From positions 92,331 through 156,330 of the forward strand of contig JAKCPI010026439.1 of the NCBI GenBank assembly GCA_023213315.1: DNA of 64,000 nucleotides, written 5' to 3'. The stretch is from Euborellia annulipes. Taxonomy: Eukaryota; Arthropoda; Insecta; Dermaptera; Anisolabididae. Below are positions 52,494 to 63,199 of the stretch, piece after piece. Under the pieces are notes generated by a model. That model was not told the origin of the DNA and searched no databases. It saw nothing but the letters and a program-made list of their open reading frames with translations. The position numbers and the translations under genes were made by a program. Every line of letters begins with the position of its first letter. Position 1 is the stretch's first letter.

Positions 52494-52806
52494 AACAAAA
52501 CTGAAAGAGTTTTTTTGACTGTTTCATGCAGTTTTTTAATCTCTGAAAATGGGAAAAATATATAAAACATTCCATCACTTCAGGTTCGAGGCAAAAAATT
52601 ATCCAACTCGATTACAATTTTATTTATACCATTTCGTAACCAAATGATTTAGATAAATATTCATCGGACTGCCGGGGATCATAACCCCCGCCCCGAGGCT
52701 TTAAAACCATCAATATTGACATTTCTCAACTGCTCCAGCGAGGGGCTCTGGGGACAATTTGCCAATGGATAAAAAAAAGTTGAGTTCATAATCCTTAGTT
52801 TAAGAC

Positions 52807-53120
52807 AGCGTTTTCCAAACTGTGAGGCGCGGACTAGTCCAAGGGGAGGCGCGAATATTGGCCACCAGGATCAATTTTCCAAATGATTGCTAGTTTTATA
52901 AATAAAATAATAAAATTTAGAAGATTCTGGGACGGAGTTTTTAATTTAAATAATAAATATGAATAAAGAAAAAAAATATTTTTATATAAATTTATATTTT
53001 TTAGTGTAAAAAATTTTTGTTTTTGTATTATTTTATTAAATAGGTGGGGGGGGGGGGGGTCATACGATTAAATATTATTAAGTGAGGCGTTGTAACATAA
53101 AGTTTGGAAACCCCTGGCCT
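52807..53120. mobile_element. hAT-like MITE with TTTCCAAACT ends
   Basis: Ends GCGTTTTCCAAACTGTGAGG and AAAGTTTGGAAACCCCTGG. A relative broken by other repeats spans about 5,525-6,025 (CAGTGGTTTCCAAACTTTAT, and GGCGCGGACTAGTC on the opposite strand). Target duplication not clear. Confidence 0.65.
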
Positions 53121-53339
53121 AAAGTAAGACTCATTCTAGAAAATTATACTATGTGTAAAACCCAAAGGAGAATCCAGGGATGTTTTTCAGGGGGAGAGGG
53201 TTTTAATTTTTTTCTGACTAGACGGGAAGCTCGCCCGAAGACGATAGCATTTTTAATTATTTTATTTATTTGAATTAGGGGTTGAAAAATTGAAAAAATG
53301 TTTTTTAAATTTTTTTTTAGGCTGGCAGAAAAAAAGCCG

Positions 53340-53359
53340 GCCCCAAAAAAAAGGGGAAA

Positions 53360-53396
<37 letters not shown>

Positions 53397-53432
53397 AAGG
53401 GGGGGTTTTTTAAAAAAAAAAAAAAAAATTTA
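53340..53432. repeat. Poly-G tract with flanking A and G runs
   Basis: An uninterrupted run of about 37 G (53,359-53,395), then AAA, more G, T and A runs. Either a real homopolymer or an assembly/sequencing artefact. Confidence 0.9.
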
Positions 53433-53689
53433 TTTTAGCTAATTCGAAGCCAAATAAATAGAAAACATTCAAAAAATAGCGTTGATTATTATTTTATAAT
53501 ATTAAGGGTTGATTAGGAGTGATGAAGGGTTGATTATTTAAGAAGGGCCTTGGAATATTCCAAATCACTTGTTGACATTCTTTTCCAGTTCTAAATATAG
53601 TTAGATTAGACCAAAAGGTATTTTTTTACTTTTAATAAAAAGGGAATTGTTATTTTCATTTATTTTTATTCCTATACAAACAGAGAGAG

Positions 53690-53845
53690 ACAAGTCTATC
53701 TCTCGTTCAGTCGAGTGCGTGGCCGAGTTGCAGGCGCTGCTCGCTTTTTTGTGTTTAAAGTGAATCAAAGTGAATAATTAATATAGTGTAACCCACCCTG
53801 ACCTCACCGTCAACCAGCACACCCTCTTGAGAGTCTTATTAAAGG
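53690..53845 (+). promoter_or_regulatory. Possible transcription start and 5' UTR exon
   Basis: TTCAGTCGAGTGCGTGGCC resembles an arthropod initiator (TCAGT), followed by GC-richer sequence and a possible donor AAAG/GTAATT at about 53,844. It could be the 5' end of an unseen plus-strand gene or of a retroelement. No coding sequence follows that I can recognise. Confidence 0.25.
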
Positions 53846-54029
53846 TAATTATTATGCATTTTATCGTTAAAAAAAATGATAGAAACAAATAATTTGACTG
53901 CGAAAAACGATTCTTTTGAATATGAAAATAAATATTTTGTATTTCACGAAGGGTAGAGAGAGAATATAAGCTGTTGAAAGGGGGTGGGGGAATGTAGGTG
54001 TCATTGAAAAAAAAAATTAGTTCAGGCAT

Positions 54030-54142
54030 TTCTATTTAAGCCATTTGGTATCCATTTCGGACTGCCAGGGGTCCGAACCCGTCGCGGGTTCTGTATAGAA
54101 GGTAGGCCCACTACCAACTACACCAAGCCTGAGGGCATTTTT
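54030..54142 (-). mobile_element. SINE-1 head (minus)
   Basis: Minus strand reads CCCTCAGGCTTGGTGTAG, then GGGTTCGGACCCCTGGCAG. Confidence 0.72.
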
Positions 54143-54230
54143 TTTATCTTTCCTTAATTCACCATTATTTACCATTATATTCTTTCTATATGGCCTATAT
54201 TTTTGTTAATCAAATTTCCTTAATATAATA

Positions 54231-54526
54231 TGAGGATGGTTACAAGGGCAGCAAGGCGAAAAATAAAACAAAAATCTATTTTTTGTCGACGTTTCGAGTG
54301 CCGATCGCACTCTTCATCAGGACAACCGACCGATTTCGACCTCGAAATACTAGAGTCTTCAAGTAAATGTAAAAATGGTTAAAACGTTGCTATACTGCCA
54401 TGTCAAACGACCTGACGAATTGACATCATTTTTGTCCTGATGAAGAGTGCGATCGGCACTCGAAACGTCGACAAAAAATAGATTTTTGTTTTATTTTTCG
54501 CTTGCTGCCCTTGTAACCATCCTCAT
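54231..54526. repeat. Fold-back element, about 95-bp arms
   Basis: Left arm from GAGGATGGTTACAAGGGCAG, right arm ending CTGCCCTTGTAACCATCCTC. Both arms carry a well-formed hammerhead-like core. Confidence 0.93.
54429..54477 (+). ncRNA. Hammerhead-like motif, best formed
   Basis: Outer helix TTTTTGTC (54,429-54,436) pairs with GACAAAAA (54,470-54,477), 8 bp. Core CTGATGA, A, stem GAGTGC/GCACTC (6 bp), then GAAACGTC. Order and invariant bases match a type I hammerhead with a tiny helix III, but one extra base sits before stem II. Mirror copy at 54,283-54,325 on the minus strand. Confidence 0.5.
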
Positions 54527-55098
54527 TCCTTAATATACTTTTACACAGGGGTGGATTAAGGGTTCAAAATTAAAATAAAATAATTTCAAAATAAAATAAA
54601 AATTAAAATAATTATTTATAAATGTATTCAAATTATTTTGAGAGTAATTTCGGGGTGAAGGCTCGCTATTTCCTTAAGAGATGGGGGGGGGGAGGGGGGA
54701 GGTATGAAGGCATTAACCAATTAATGTCCCATCCCCTAAAATGCACAAAGATATTAATGTTTTTTAATACTTTTACTAAAAAATAAGTGCAACCCGTTTG
54801 AGTTAAAATTTATATTCAATATTTATCAAATAGCATAGTGGGGTAGAAACATTTTAATGTCATTCTAAAATTTCTTATTACTGGGGGGAATTAATTTTTG
54901 AAGATTTCGAAACTCTCATAAACAGATAATAATAACACTGGGCAACTTAGGAACCTATCGAATCCCCTGCAGAATTTTGTAGGGATTTTTTCATTAGATA
55001 GAAAAGTAAGATATGATTAGTCCACTTAGAATTTTACTGGGGTGAGTTACCGCATCTTTTTGTATATAGAACTAATCTCAATTCGGATTTGAATTTTT

Positions 55099-55325
55099 AC
55101 TTTCTCTTACCTCTATATATGTTAATATATATAGAGAGAGAGTCATGTCAAAAGTTTTATGTCGAGATTTTGATGGATATACACGTTTTGAGGTCCCCTG
55201 AATCCAAAAAGTGGTTTTCGCGACATGCTCTATCTGTGTGTATGTTTGGGTTCAATTTAAAGCATGAAGGAATTGAGCTAGGATGTTGAAATTTTATATT
55301 TAAATTAGGCACCCCCCGTGAAAAT
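55099..55325 (-). mobile_element. RepA 3' third (minus)
   Basis: 3' hairpin (ACTTTCTCTTACC...GAGAGAGAGT), AAATCTCGACAT region and GTCGCGAAAACCAC; truncated inwards. Confidence 0.75.
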
Positions 55326-56429
55326 AAGATTTGAGAAAAATATTTTTCTTCAGGAATGAAAGTTAGAAAAAACGAAGCCAGAATTTTTTCTTTAGATACA
55401 AGGAAGGAAGCAGGAGCAGCCAAAAATTAAAGCCTCCGATTTTATTACAATTATCGAGACGTTTCGAGAAAACATTCTCACTGAACAAGTCAATGAATAA
55501 CACCCATAAAGAAAATACATAATAAATGTATTGTGCCTGTGATACCTACATTTTTCGCTTATTTAAATTAATAAATACTTGGCTATATGTCCTTCATAAT
55601 TACCTCTTGGGCCAACATTATGATATATATAATTCCTTATTTATAAATAATGCATATAAAATATTTTTTAATAAAAACAAGGAAATATGAAGTTTTGATC
55701 TTTGATAAAAACATCACAAGATAATAATATTTTTTTTACCAAATCAAATATTTACTTTCTTTTTATTAAAGATAAAATTAATTTTTAATTATACATATTT
55801 TGAATTATTTTTTTTTTTTTTTTTATTTATTTTTAGATTTCTGCTTTTCATCATTTCATATGATACAAAAATGAAATATAGCTTTTTTGTTTGTCTATTC
55901 TTAACGAAAAAATATTTAGTATTAATATATAAACTAAAAACAATAAAAGCAAATAGACCAGAGAGTTTTCAAATTATCCAGCTTCACGTTATCTACGTGT
56001 ATTTATTTATATAAAAGCTTATTTAAATTCTTAATTTAATATACAGGCTGTATAACTCAATAAATTTTGATTAATTTCGCTGACATTCCGTCAAACATCA
56101 CGAGACTCGGATACGATTTCGAGAGTTTTATTTATGTCTAGCACAAACTAAATCTGCTCTTAGTATACGAATTATTTACATACTTTTTTGATCTGACGTT
56201 GAGTTTAATTTTTTTTTCCTTTGCCTTTCCTCTGATGATAATCGAAATTTTTAACTTTGGTCATTAACAAATTTTGAAAATGTGTCTGTAGCATATAGGC
56301 CTGTGTCGTTATTAAATATTATAGCATCGTTTAAATATCTATATGGCCTCAGATGCCGAAACGGCTTTTAAAAAATCTAGACATCGAATTTTTGACATCA
56401 TCGCAATACTTTCTATATATTTCATATAT

Positions 56430-57349
56430 GGACCCTGTTATGCAATGGTGTGTCAAAGACCAAACATCGAGTTTTGAGAAAATCAACATTAAAGTTTTTT
56501 GTTTTCATTGGATTATATATAATTTTTCTTGACAATTGTGCAAGTAACATTAAATATAAATTTTTTTAGAACATATTTCATAAAAAATCTGGTGTGACTG
56601 GCGCACAGCACACAACTTTCTCTTACCTTCGGTAATCGAAAGTTGTGTTCTGTGCTTGTCACACCAGATTTTTTGTGTCGACATATATTTAGTTCCCGAC
56701 AGTACGGAACATTTGAATTCAGATGTAAAATTTATAAGTATGGGAAAATATTTATATTTTGTTACCATGGCAACCATTTCTCCTATCTTCCCTATGAAAT
56801 ACAAGAGTAAAGTGGTCTTCAGAAGATTTCAATCACAAAATAAGAATATACATTTTAAAGAGCATCTAAAAAATAATTGATTTTTGAATTTTTAAAAAAA
56901 TCGTTGGAGCAAATTTTGAGAAAATCGAAAAAAACTGAAAAAGTACATCAGTAAAGTACTAGTACTCTTTGGCCGATTTTGATTAAAAGCTTATTTTTCC
57001 GGTCCCGGGGGTGTTTAACTTAAATATAAAATTTCAACCTCCTAGCTCAATTCCTTCATGCTTAAAATTGAACACACACACACCCACACACCCACACACC
57101 CACAGACAGACCATGTCGCGAAAACCACTTTTTTGGATTCAGGGGACCTCAAAACGTGTATATCCATCAAAATCTCGACATCGAATTTTTGACATGAATC
57201 CAATACTTTCTCTCTATATATATATATTACATATATACATAGGTAAGAGAAAGTAAAAATACTATTAATTAAAGCATTTTAAACAATATTCCGTGCTTAA
57301 CTCAATTTTGAATTTTTGGTCTTTGACACACCATTGCGTAACAGGGTCC
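56430..57349. mobile_element. MITE B hosting the RepA copy
   Basis: Terminal inverted repeats GGACCCTGTTATGCAATGG and its complement at 57,330-57,349. The body is that of 3,289-3,481, split by RepA. It is itself inserted in the TA-rich 3' hairpin of another, truncated RepA (56,375-56,429 and 57,350-57,372), making a three-level nest. Confidence 0.8.
56588..57254 (+). mobile_element. RepA, complete copy with readable boundaries
   Basis: Best copy of the commonest repeat here (about 667 bp, no ORF). Order: a 5' hairpin of about 40 bp stem (TCTGGTGTGAC...GTCACACCAGA with ACTTTCTCTTACC near the tip), GTGTCGACATATATTTAGTT, GTTACCATGGCAACC, the palindrome AGTACTAGTACT, a CA-rich tract, CATGTCGCGAAAACCAC, TCTCGACATCGAATTTTTGA, and a 3' hairpin with arms ACTTTCTC and GAGAAAGT. 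It interrupts a MITE whose uninterrupted relative at 3,289-3,481 gives the empty site: A6 then TACTATT. The insertion is therefore either between A and T without duplication, or with a duplicated A5. Class unknown: a Helitron-like or retroposed origin are both possible. Confidence 0.85.
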
Positions 57350-57469
57350 ATATAGGGTAAGAGAAAGTAAAAAATTCTAAATTGATCTCATGTTATTAAA
57401 ATTGAGAACATATGTTAATCCCTATAAACACAAAAAAAATTTTTTTTTTTTTTTAAATCGTCAACCATC

Positions 57470-57660
57470 TCTTTTCGTCGCGGGTTCGGACCCAGGCAGT
57501 CCGATGATTTTATTTAAGCCATTTGGATACCAGATGGCTTAAATAGAAATGCCTGAACCCACAATAGATAATATATATTACAACGGTTATCGTCAAAGTC
57601 TTAAATGGCCTAAGTTGCCGAAAAGACTGTGTGAATGTGTGTGTGAGTGTGAGTGTAAAA
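57470..57660 (+). mobile_element. SINE-1, 5'-truncated
   Basis: CGCGGGTTCGGACCCAGGCA, CGGTTATCGTCAAAGTC, AAATGGCCTAAGTTGCCGAA and a GTGTGAGTGTGAGTG tract. Confidence 0.75.
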
Positions 57661-58019
57661 AAAAACATCTCTTTTAAAATTTAATTTTTTTTTGGATTTT
57701 TCATTTTTTTCGTTTTTTTCGACATCTGAATTAAAACGATACGTAAAAATACTATTTTCAATACGAGTGATCCAGGTACATTTATTTAGATCAATTGAAA
57801 TCCTTTTGATTTAAATCAATTTTCACCGGACTAACTCGCACACACCCCTTGACTTTAAGGCTAGCAATAATACATTGTCATTCCCGCCTTCGGCGAGCAA
57901 ATGCATCGAATATATTCTTGCTCACTGTTTGGAAATTTTGCCATAGTAATGTTAAGGATTGAAGATGGACTAAGTAAGAAATATTATTCAAAACGTCTCT
58001 CCTTCAGCATTTGTTTTTT

Positions 58020-58150
58020 TTTTTGCTTCTCAAAGGGAAACACCGATGCCCTGGATGGACTGGAGATCCTGGGTTCGATTTCCTAGGGTCATGGGATCAA
58101 CAAATAAACATACACACAACCTTGTTAAATATATCTATGGCTAGTCAGAT
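58020..58150 (+). mobile_element. SINE-3 fragment
   Basis: GGAGATCCTGGGTTCGATTT and AACAAATAAACATACACAC, degraded. Confidence 0.55.
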
Positions 58151-58784
58151 CTCTAAAACTAATTTTTTTTTTTTATTTAAATAACCCATAAATAATAATT
58201 TAATTTAAAGGGTTTAGAGGGAATTGAAAACCAGAAGATTAGTGGTTCAAAGTCAAACACTCACAGCTCTCCAAATTCAGATTCAATCCCTTGATATTTC
58301 TCTCTTTACTTATCTCTCAATCTCTAGATTTTCGCTACCCCCACCTCACCACAACGCCCATACTCACGGATCGACTTATCGATTAGGCTATTTTAACAAT
58401 TAAATCGTGTGAATATATCTACCGGTTCGCCTTCCAAATGCATATTCAGTTGGAAAATCCATTGTTGTCAAATTGTAAATGGAATTTGTGGCCTAGTTCA
58501 AATCCATGGATAGATATTAGATAGAAAGAACCTATGAAGAATTTTCCCTTTTTTTTCCTCTCTTGATTTTTTTATTTTTTTTATTTTTTTTTTTATTTTC
58601 ATAAACAATGAAAATTCATGGCTATTGCTTTGATACGTATACAAATGTCTCGGTTTTCATTTATTTGTTCAGGTTGATACATTTCGACCTCATACATCTG
58701 AAAAATCATAAACATTATTTATATAGCAGAATTAACTATCTATCTTCAATCTAAATACTAGGTATATATTTTATATATTTGAAT

Positions 58785-59105
58785 TAGATATTAGAATTCA
58801 AAACATCTCGATTCTTTTCGGACTTATCTAAGTCATAAAGATATATATCTAACAAAGCTGTGAGTGTTATTTATTGGTGAGGCCAAACATCCCATGGCCC
58901 CTTGGAATCGAACCCAGGATCTCCAGCCTTTCCGGGGCATAGGCGTGCTGTCCATTTCACCAGGCCACCGGACCCTCGACCTGGTGGCCTGGTGCAATGG
59001 ACAGCACGACTATGCCCCGGAAAGGCTGGAGATCCTGGGTTTGATTCCCGGGGGTAATGGGATGTTTGGCCTCACCAATAAATAACACTCACAGCTTTGT
59101 TAGCT
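58785..59105. mobile_element. SINE-3 head-to-head dimer
   Basis: Two copies of a second tRNA-derived SINE meet at their heads near 58,976. The plus copy starts GGTGGCCTGGTGCAATGG (A-box-like), has GGTTTGATTCC (B-box-like), then CACCAATAAATAACACTCAC. The minus copy mirrors it and runs further, into ATCGAGATGTTTTGAATTC. Confidence 0.8.
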
Positions 59106-59555
59106 AAATACTAGAGTATATATGGGCTTTTCTCTGCTAATTGGAAAATCGCTCTCCCAGGCTAATTTTATATAATACATCTTATTATTACTGAATAATA
59201 AGTATTAGTAAAGACAATATATTAGCTATTCTTGGAATCCAATTGCTTATATTGTAATATTCAATTAAATGATCTTCAAACCCCTCAATGCACAGTCCCC
59301 TGTCGTGTCCCATTTCTAAAATTATAAATCTTTTGACAAATATTTTTTTTAGTATTATTATTTTCTGATTAATACTTGAATACAGTTAGCATCTTTATAA
59401 AATACAATCATATGTTTAAAATAACAATTTAATTTAAAAAACAATTGTCGAATGTTGTCCTCACTTTTTTTGAACAGTCCCCTGTTACACTGACACCACA
59501 CTATGCCTGTTGTCTTTAGGATCCCACTTGAAACCTCAAGCATTAAACATCTAGA

Positions 59556-59750
59556 TCAGCGGTTCTTAACCTTTTCAGAAATCGGCACCCTTTGGAGTCT
59601 TAAAATAACAAACAAAACAAAAAAAAGTTTCTCACTTTCACATTTCAAGTTGTTGATCTGTTGCGTAGAGAAAGTAAAATGATAAGATTTCAATAAATCG
59701 ACTCGTACCACTCAAAATGCTTTCTCGCTCCCCTGGTTAAGAACTGCTAA
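59556..59750. mobile_element. hAT-like MITE, about 195 bp
   Basis: Ends CAGCGGTTCTTAACC and GGTTAAGAACTGCT; the imperfect flanks ATCTAGAT and ACCTAGAG are compatible with an eroded 8-bp duplication. Confidence 0.65.
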
Positions 59751-59969
59751 CCTAGAGCAATGCAATAAGAAATATTTGAGAAGTAAAGATTAAGCGCATG
59801 AAAGGAAACCCTTTTATATAGAAAACTATATGTAGGTAATATAAATAAACTTGCATCTAGTAACATATAAAAGGTTTTCACGCCATTGGAATAAATATAC
59901 AGTATAATTTTCGAAATAAATAATAAAGACGAGCAGTCTCTGGTTTCTTATTGAATTTTAAGCCGTTTC

Positions 59970-60115
59970 AAGCCCTCGGGCTTTAATAGCGCGCTGGCCA
60001 ATTGTGCCGAGGGTTGCGGGTTCGCATCCCGCTACAATTTATTTCTCCTTTGGCTACCAATCCAATTGAAATAAATAGAGACTAGGTGGCTGAAACAGAC
60101 ATTAATTAAAAAAAA
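59970..60115 (+). mobile_element. SINE-2 copy with tRNA-like head
   Basis: GCGCGCTGGCCAATTG, GGGTTGCGGGTTCGCATCCC, GGCTACCAATCCAATTGAAA and TAAATAGAGACTAGGTGGC. Confidence 0.68.
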
Positions 60116-61149
60116 GACGTATCGGGTCAAATTTATTGTTATTTCATCTGTCGTTGTTTCATTGCATAATGCCTAAAGTTAGATATTTTCTACTTAAACT
60201 GAGTTTAGTTTTTTATAGAAGCCTTTACATTATTTTTATTTTATTTCTGATGATTTGCTTGTGGGATGCATTAAATATGCACCAAAAACTACAATCTTTT
60301 CTATAATCTAATTTCGAAATTCAATTTAAAAGTCTCCCCCGTTTTGTTGTCATTTTGTTTTTAATAGATTTTGTTGGTTTCCCTAAAACGTGTTTTGTTT
60401 AACATATTAAGGGAATGTCAAAAATAAAAAAAAAGATCGGAATATTTGATAAATGGTATCAGAAGAAATTTGCATATACCTGATGGTCGTTTATTAAATA
60501 TTAAAAGAATAAAAATACTCACATATTCTGGGATGTTGGGTTTCCTTTCAAGAGAAACATTCATATACATGTAAATATTGACATGTCACTATCATGTAAA
60601 TATTTACTTTTTTTAAGATAATTTTTTTTCGTTTAAGGTTTTTTCAGCATTTGAGAACATTTTGTTAATTGGTAGCCATTTTATTTGGGATGAGTTTTTG
60701 TCATTTGGGATGAGAAGCAAATCCTGGACCTCTAGCTTTATTCAATTGAAAAATAAATAGCAAGATGGTCTAAATGCTCTCAGATGACAAAAAAAAGCAA
60801 GTCCCTGACTTTTAGAACAGAGATGAAGGTCTCACTTCATGTTTCAATGGTCATTTGTGACTTTACAATTAAATTTCTTTGCCTATTTTTATTAAAAAAG
60901 CTGATAAATAAATAATTTTTTTTCGTGAAATAATTATTTGATTGCACGTGAATTGTGGTTCAGAAAGAAGTCTTGTACCTAAGGTCCAAGGTACATTTCC
61001 CATCCCAAGCGGGAAAAATTTATCTTTCTTTCCATTCTTCAGTAGACATCTCGGATCAATGAGTTTTGCCATATTAGCCAGAATTGTCTATCAATTATAC
61101 GTCGTAACAATTAGCCGCGATGCTCCAAGAATTTGTTTTGGTCCCTTTT

Positions 61150-61282
61150 ACTTTCTCTTACCTCTTTATATATATAAATATATATGTCGACACAAAAAAT
61201 CTGGTGCGACAAGCACAGAACACAACTTTCTTTTGCCGAAGGGTATGAGAAAGTATTTTGCTGTGCGATCAGTCACACCAGA
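61150..61282 (-). mobile_element. Minimal RepA: two hairpins fused
   Basis: 133 bp holding the complete 5' hairpin, GTGTCGACATATATA, and the 3' AGGTAAGAGAAAGT end, with the whole centre deleted. Shows that short forms with both ends exist. Confidence 0.78.
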
Positions 61283-61692
61283 TTTTTATTAATAGGTTTG
61301 AGATACTTCGTTTAAATTGTGTTTTCAAGTAGTAGCACTATTTTTTTTTTTTTAGAAATTTCAAGCTATGGTACATTAGATTTTCTACCATACTTTAGTT
61401 TTCCTATTCGGTTGTTCTTTTTTCAAATGCGATAGGCCAAAGTTGTCCAGGCTCTGATATCTCACTCAATTGATCTTTCCAATTTTATAATATCTCTGCT
61501 GCTGTTGTTAACATTTTTGTTTTCTTTGGATTTTAAGCCTCTTTCTTGCTTTTTCTTATTTTTTTTCTCTAAATATTGGACAGAGAACAAAATAATATCA
61601 TTGGCAAAGTAAAGGAGATCATAATATAATACACAAGTAAAGTCTTAATTATTACTGTAGGTCTATAATTTTATTTTCAAAAAAAAAAAAAA

Positions 61693-62324
61693 TCTGGTGT
61701 GACTGGCGCACAGCACACAACTTTCCCTTACCTTCGGTAATCTAAAGTTGTGTACTGTCTTGTCACACCAGATTTTTTTGTGTAGACATGTATTTAGTTT
61801 CCGACAGTACGGTACATTCTATTTTCAAGATGTACAATTTATAAGTTTGGCAAAAATATTTATATTTTGTTACCATGGCAACCATTTCTCCTATCTTTTC
61901 TATGGAGTACAAGAGTAAAGTGGTCTTCAGAAAATTTCAATGACAAAATGAGAATATACGTCTTAAAGCGAATCTAAAAAATAATTGATTTTTGAAAATA
62001 AAAAAAAAATCGTTGGAGCAAATTTAGAGAAAATCGAAAAAAACTGAAAAAGTGCATCAGTAAAGTACTAGTACTCTTTGGTCGATTTTGTTCAAAAGCT
62101 TCGTGTCACGCCCCATGGGGGTGCCTAACTTAAATATAAAATTTCAACCTCCTAGCTCTTTCCTTTCTTGAGATATTTTGTTCACAGGCGCACACACACA
62201 CAGACAGACAGACCATGTCGCGAAAACCACTTTTTTGGATTCAGGGGACCTCAAAACGTGTATATCCATCAAAATCTCGACATCGAATTTTTGACATGAA
62301 TCCAATACTTTCTCTCTATATATA
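61693..62324 (+). mobile_element. RepA copy cut by the Tc1 palindrome
   Basis: Complete from the 5' hairpin to the start of the 3' hairpin, where the Tc1-derived palindrome is inserted at TA. Confidence 0.82.
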
Positions 62325-62726
62325 CAGTGCCTGACAAAACTAAAGCAACTGAGTCGGAATGTTCAGGTTTTCATCTTTTAAGCGGTTACTACTCCGTTCG
62401 TTTATAATGGATTATAATGATTGAGGGGTCTCTGAATTCTCTGAAGAATTCTTAATAAAATGACGTACTATACATGATATATTTTTATTTATTTCAAAAA
62501 TTGGAAACAAAAATCTACAAAAAGAAAAAAATAAGGAGAAAAGCGGATTGACAAAACTAAAGCAACTCAAGTGATTGAATGTATAAAATGGGAAAATTTC
62601 TTATTATTATTAATTAATTTCTTAATATTTTGTAATAAATCCATTGTAGTCGATGACAGCCTGTCATCTGAGGGGCATTGAAGAAATTAAACTGTGATAA
62701 AAGTACAGTAATCGACAACAATCAAC

Positions 62727-63195
62727 GTGGCTCGCACAAAATGTCGCGATTATTTTAAAATCAATATTATTGATGAATTTTTAAGTAGAATATCCCAAAA
62801 TGATATTACCACAAAATATTCCATTAATAAATTCATTATTTCTCGATGGATAAAAAAATATAAAGAGAAAGGAACTGTGAAAACAGTTCATGCGGGTGGG
62901 AGATCCCGAAAAACATCGCCGTGAACTGACGCTATGAGTGTAAGGGAAGTTAAAAGAATGCCAGCAATTAATCCCAGAGAGGTTGTAAATGACCTCAAAT
63001 GATCATTTCTCCACAGATGCAGGCCGAAGAGCAAGAGAAGCATGGTCTTAGTGCTACGCAACCTGCAGAAAAGCCCTAGATCCAGAGAGGAACATCGGCG
63101 GGCTAGGCTAAAATTTGCCAAGGAGCATTTGAATTGATCTCTGACAAGTTGGAGGACGGTACTTTTCTCTGATGAGTGCAAATTTAATTCCTATT
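62727..63195 (+). pseudogene. Tc1-like transposase, N-terminal half, broken
   Basis: Codons from 62,727 give ARTKCRDYFKINIIDEFLS and a paired-type helix-turn-helix (KFIISRWIKKYKEKGTVKT) with the GGRSRKTSP linker typical of Tc1 transposases. The usual start ATG is GTG. A TGA interrupts at 62,922, a second in-frame TGA follows near 62,999, a frameshift lies near 63,010-63,060, and a third TGA replaces the usual Trp at 63,135. In the spacer VLFSDECKF carries the first catalytic Asp (codon at 63,171). Everything beyond is missing. A degraded mirror copy lies on the minus strand of the right arm. Cannot encode an active enzyme. Confidence 0.85.
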
Positions 63196-63199
63196 CAGT

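Larger units (their letters stand above)
57700..62324. other. Intergenic or upstream-intron region
   Basis: Apart from the SINEs, MITE and RepA copies listed, the segments 58,150-58,780, 59,110-59,550, 59,760-59,960, 60,120-61,140 and 61,290-61,680 are AT-rich with no recognisable gene. Confidence 0.5.

Noticed and set aside
53800..53840. Another minus-strand first-exon candidate with donor GACG/GTGAGG
   Set aside because: The phase would fit, but stops lie directly upstream in frame and there is no ATG.
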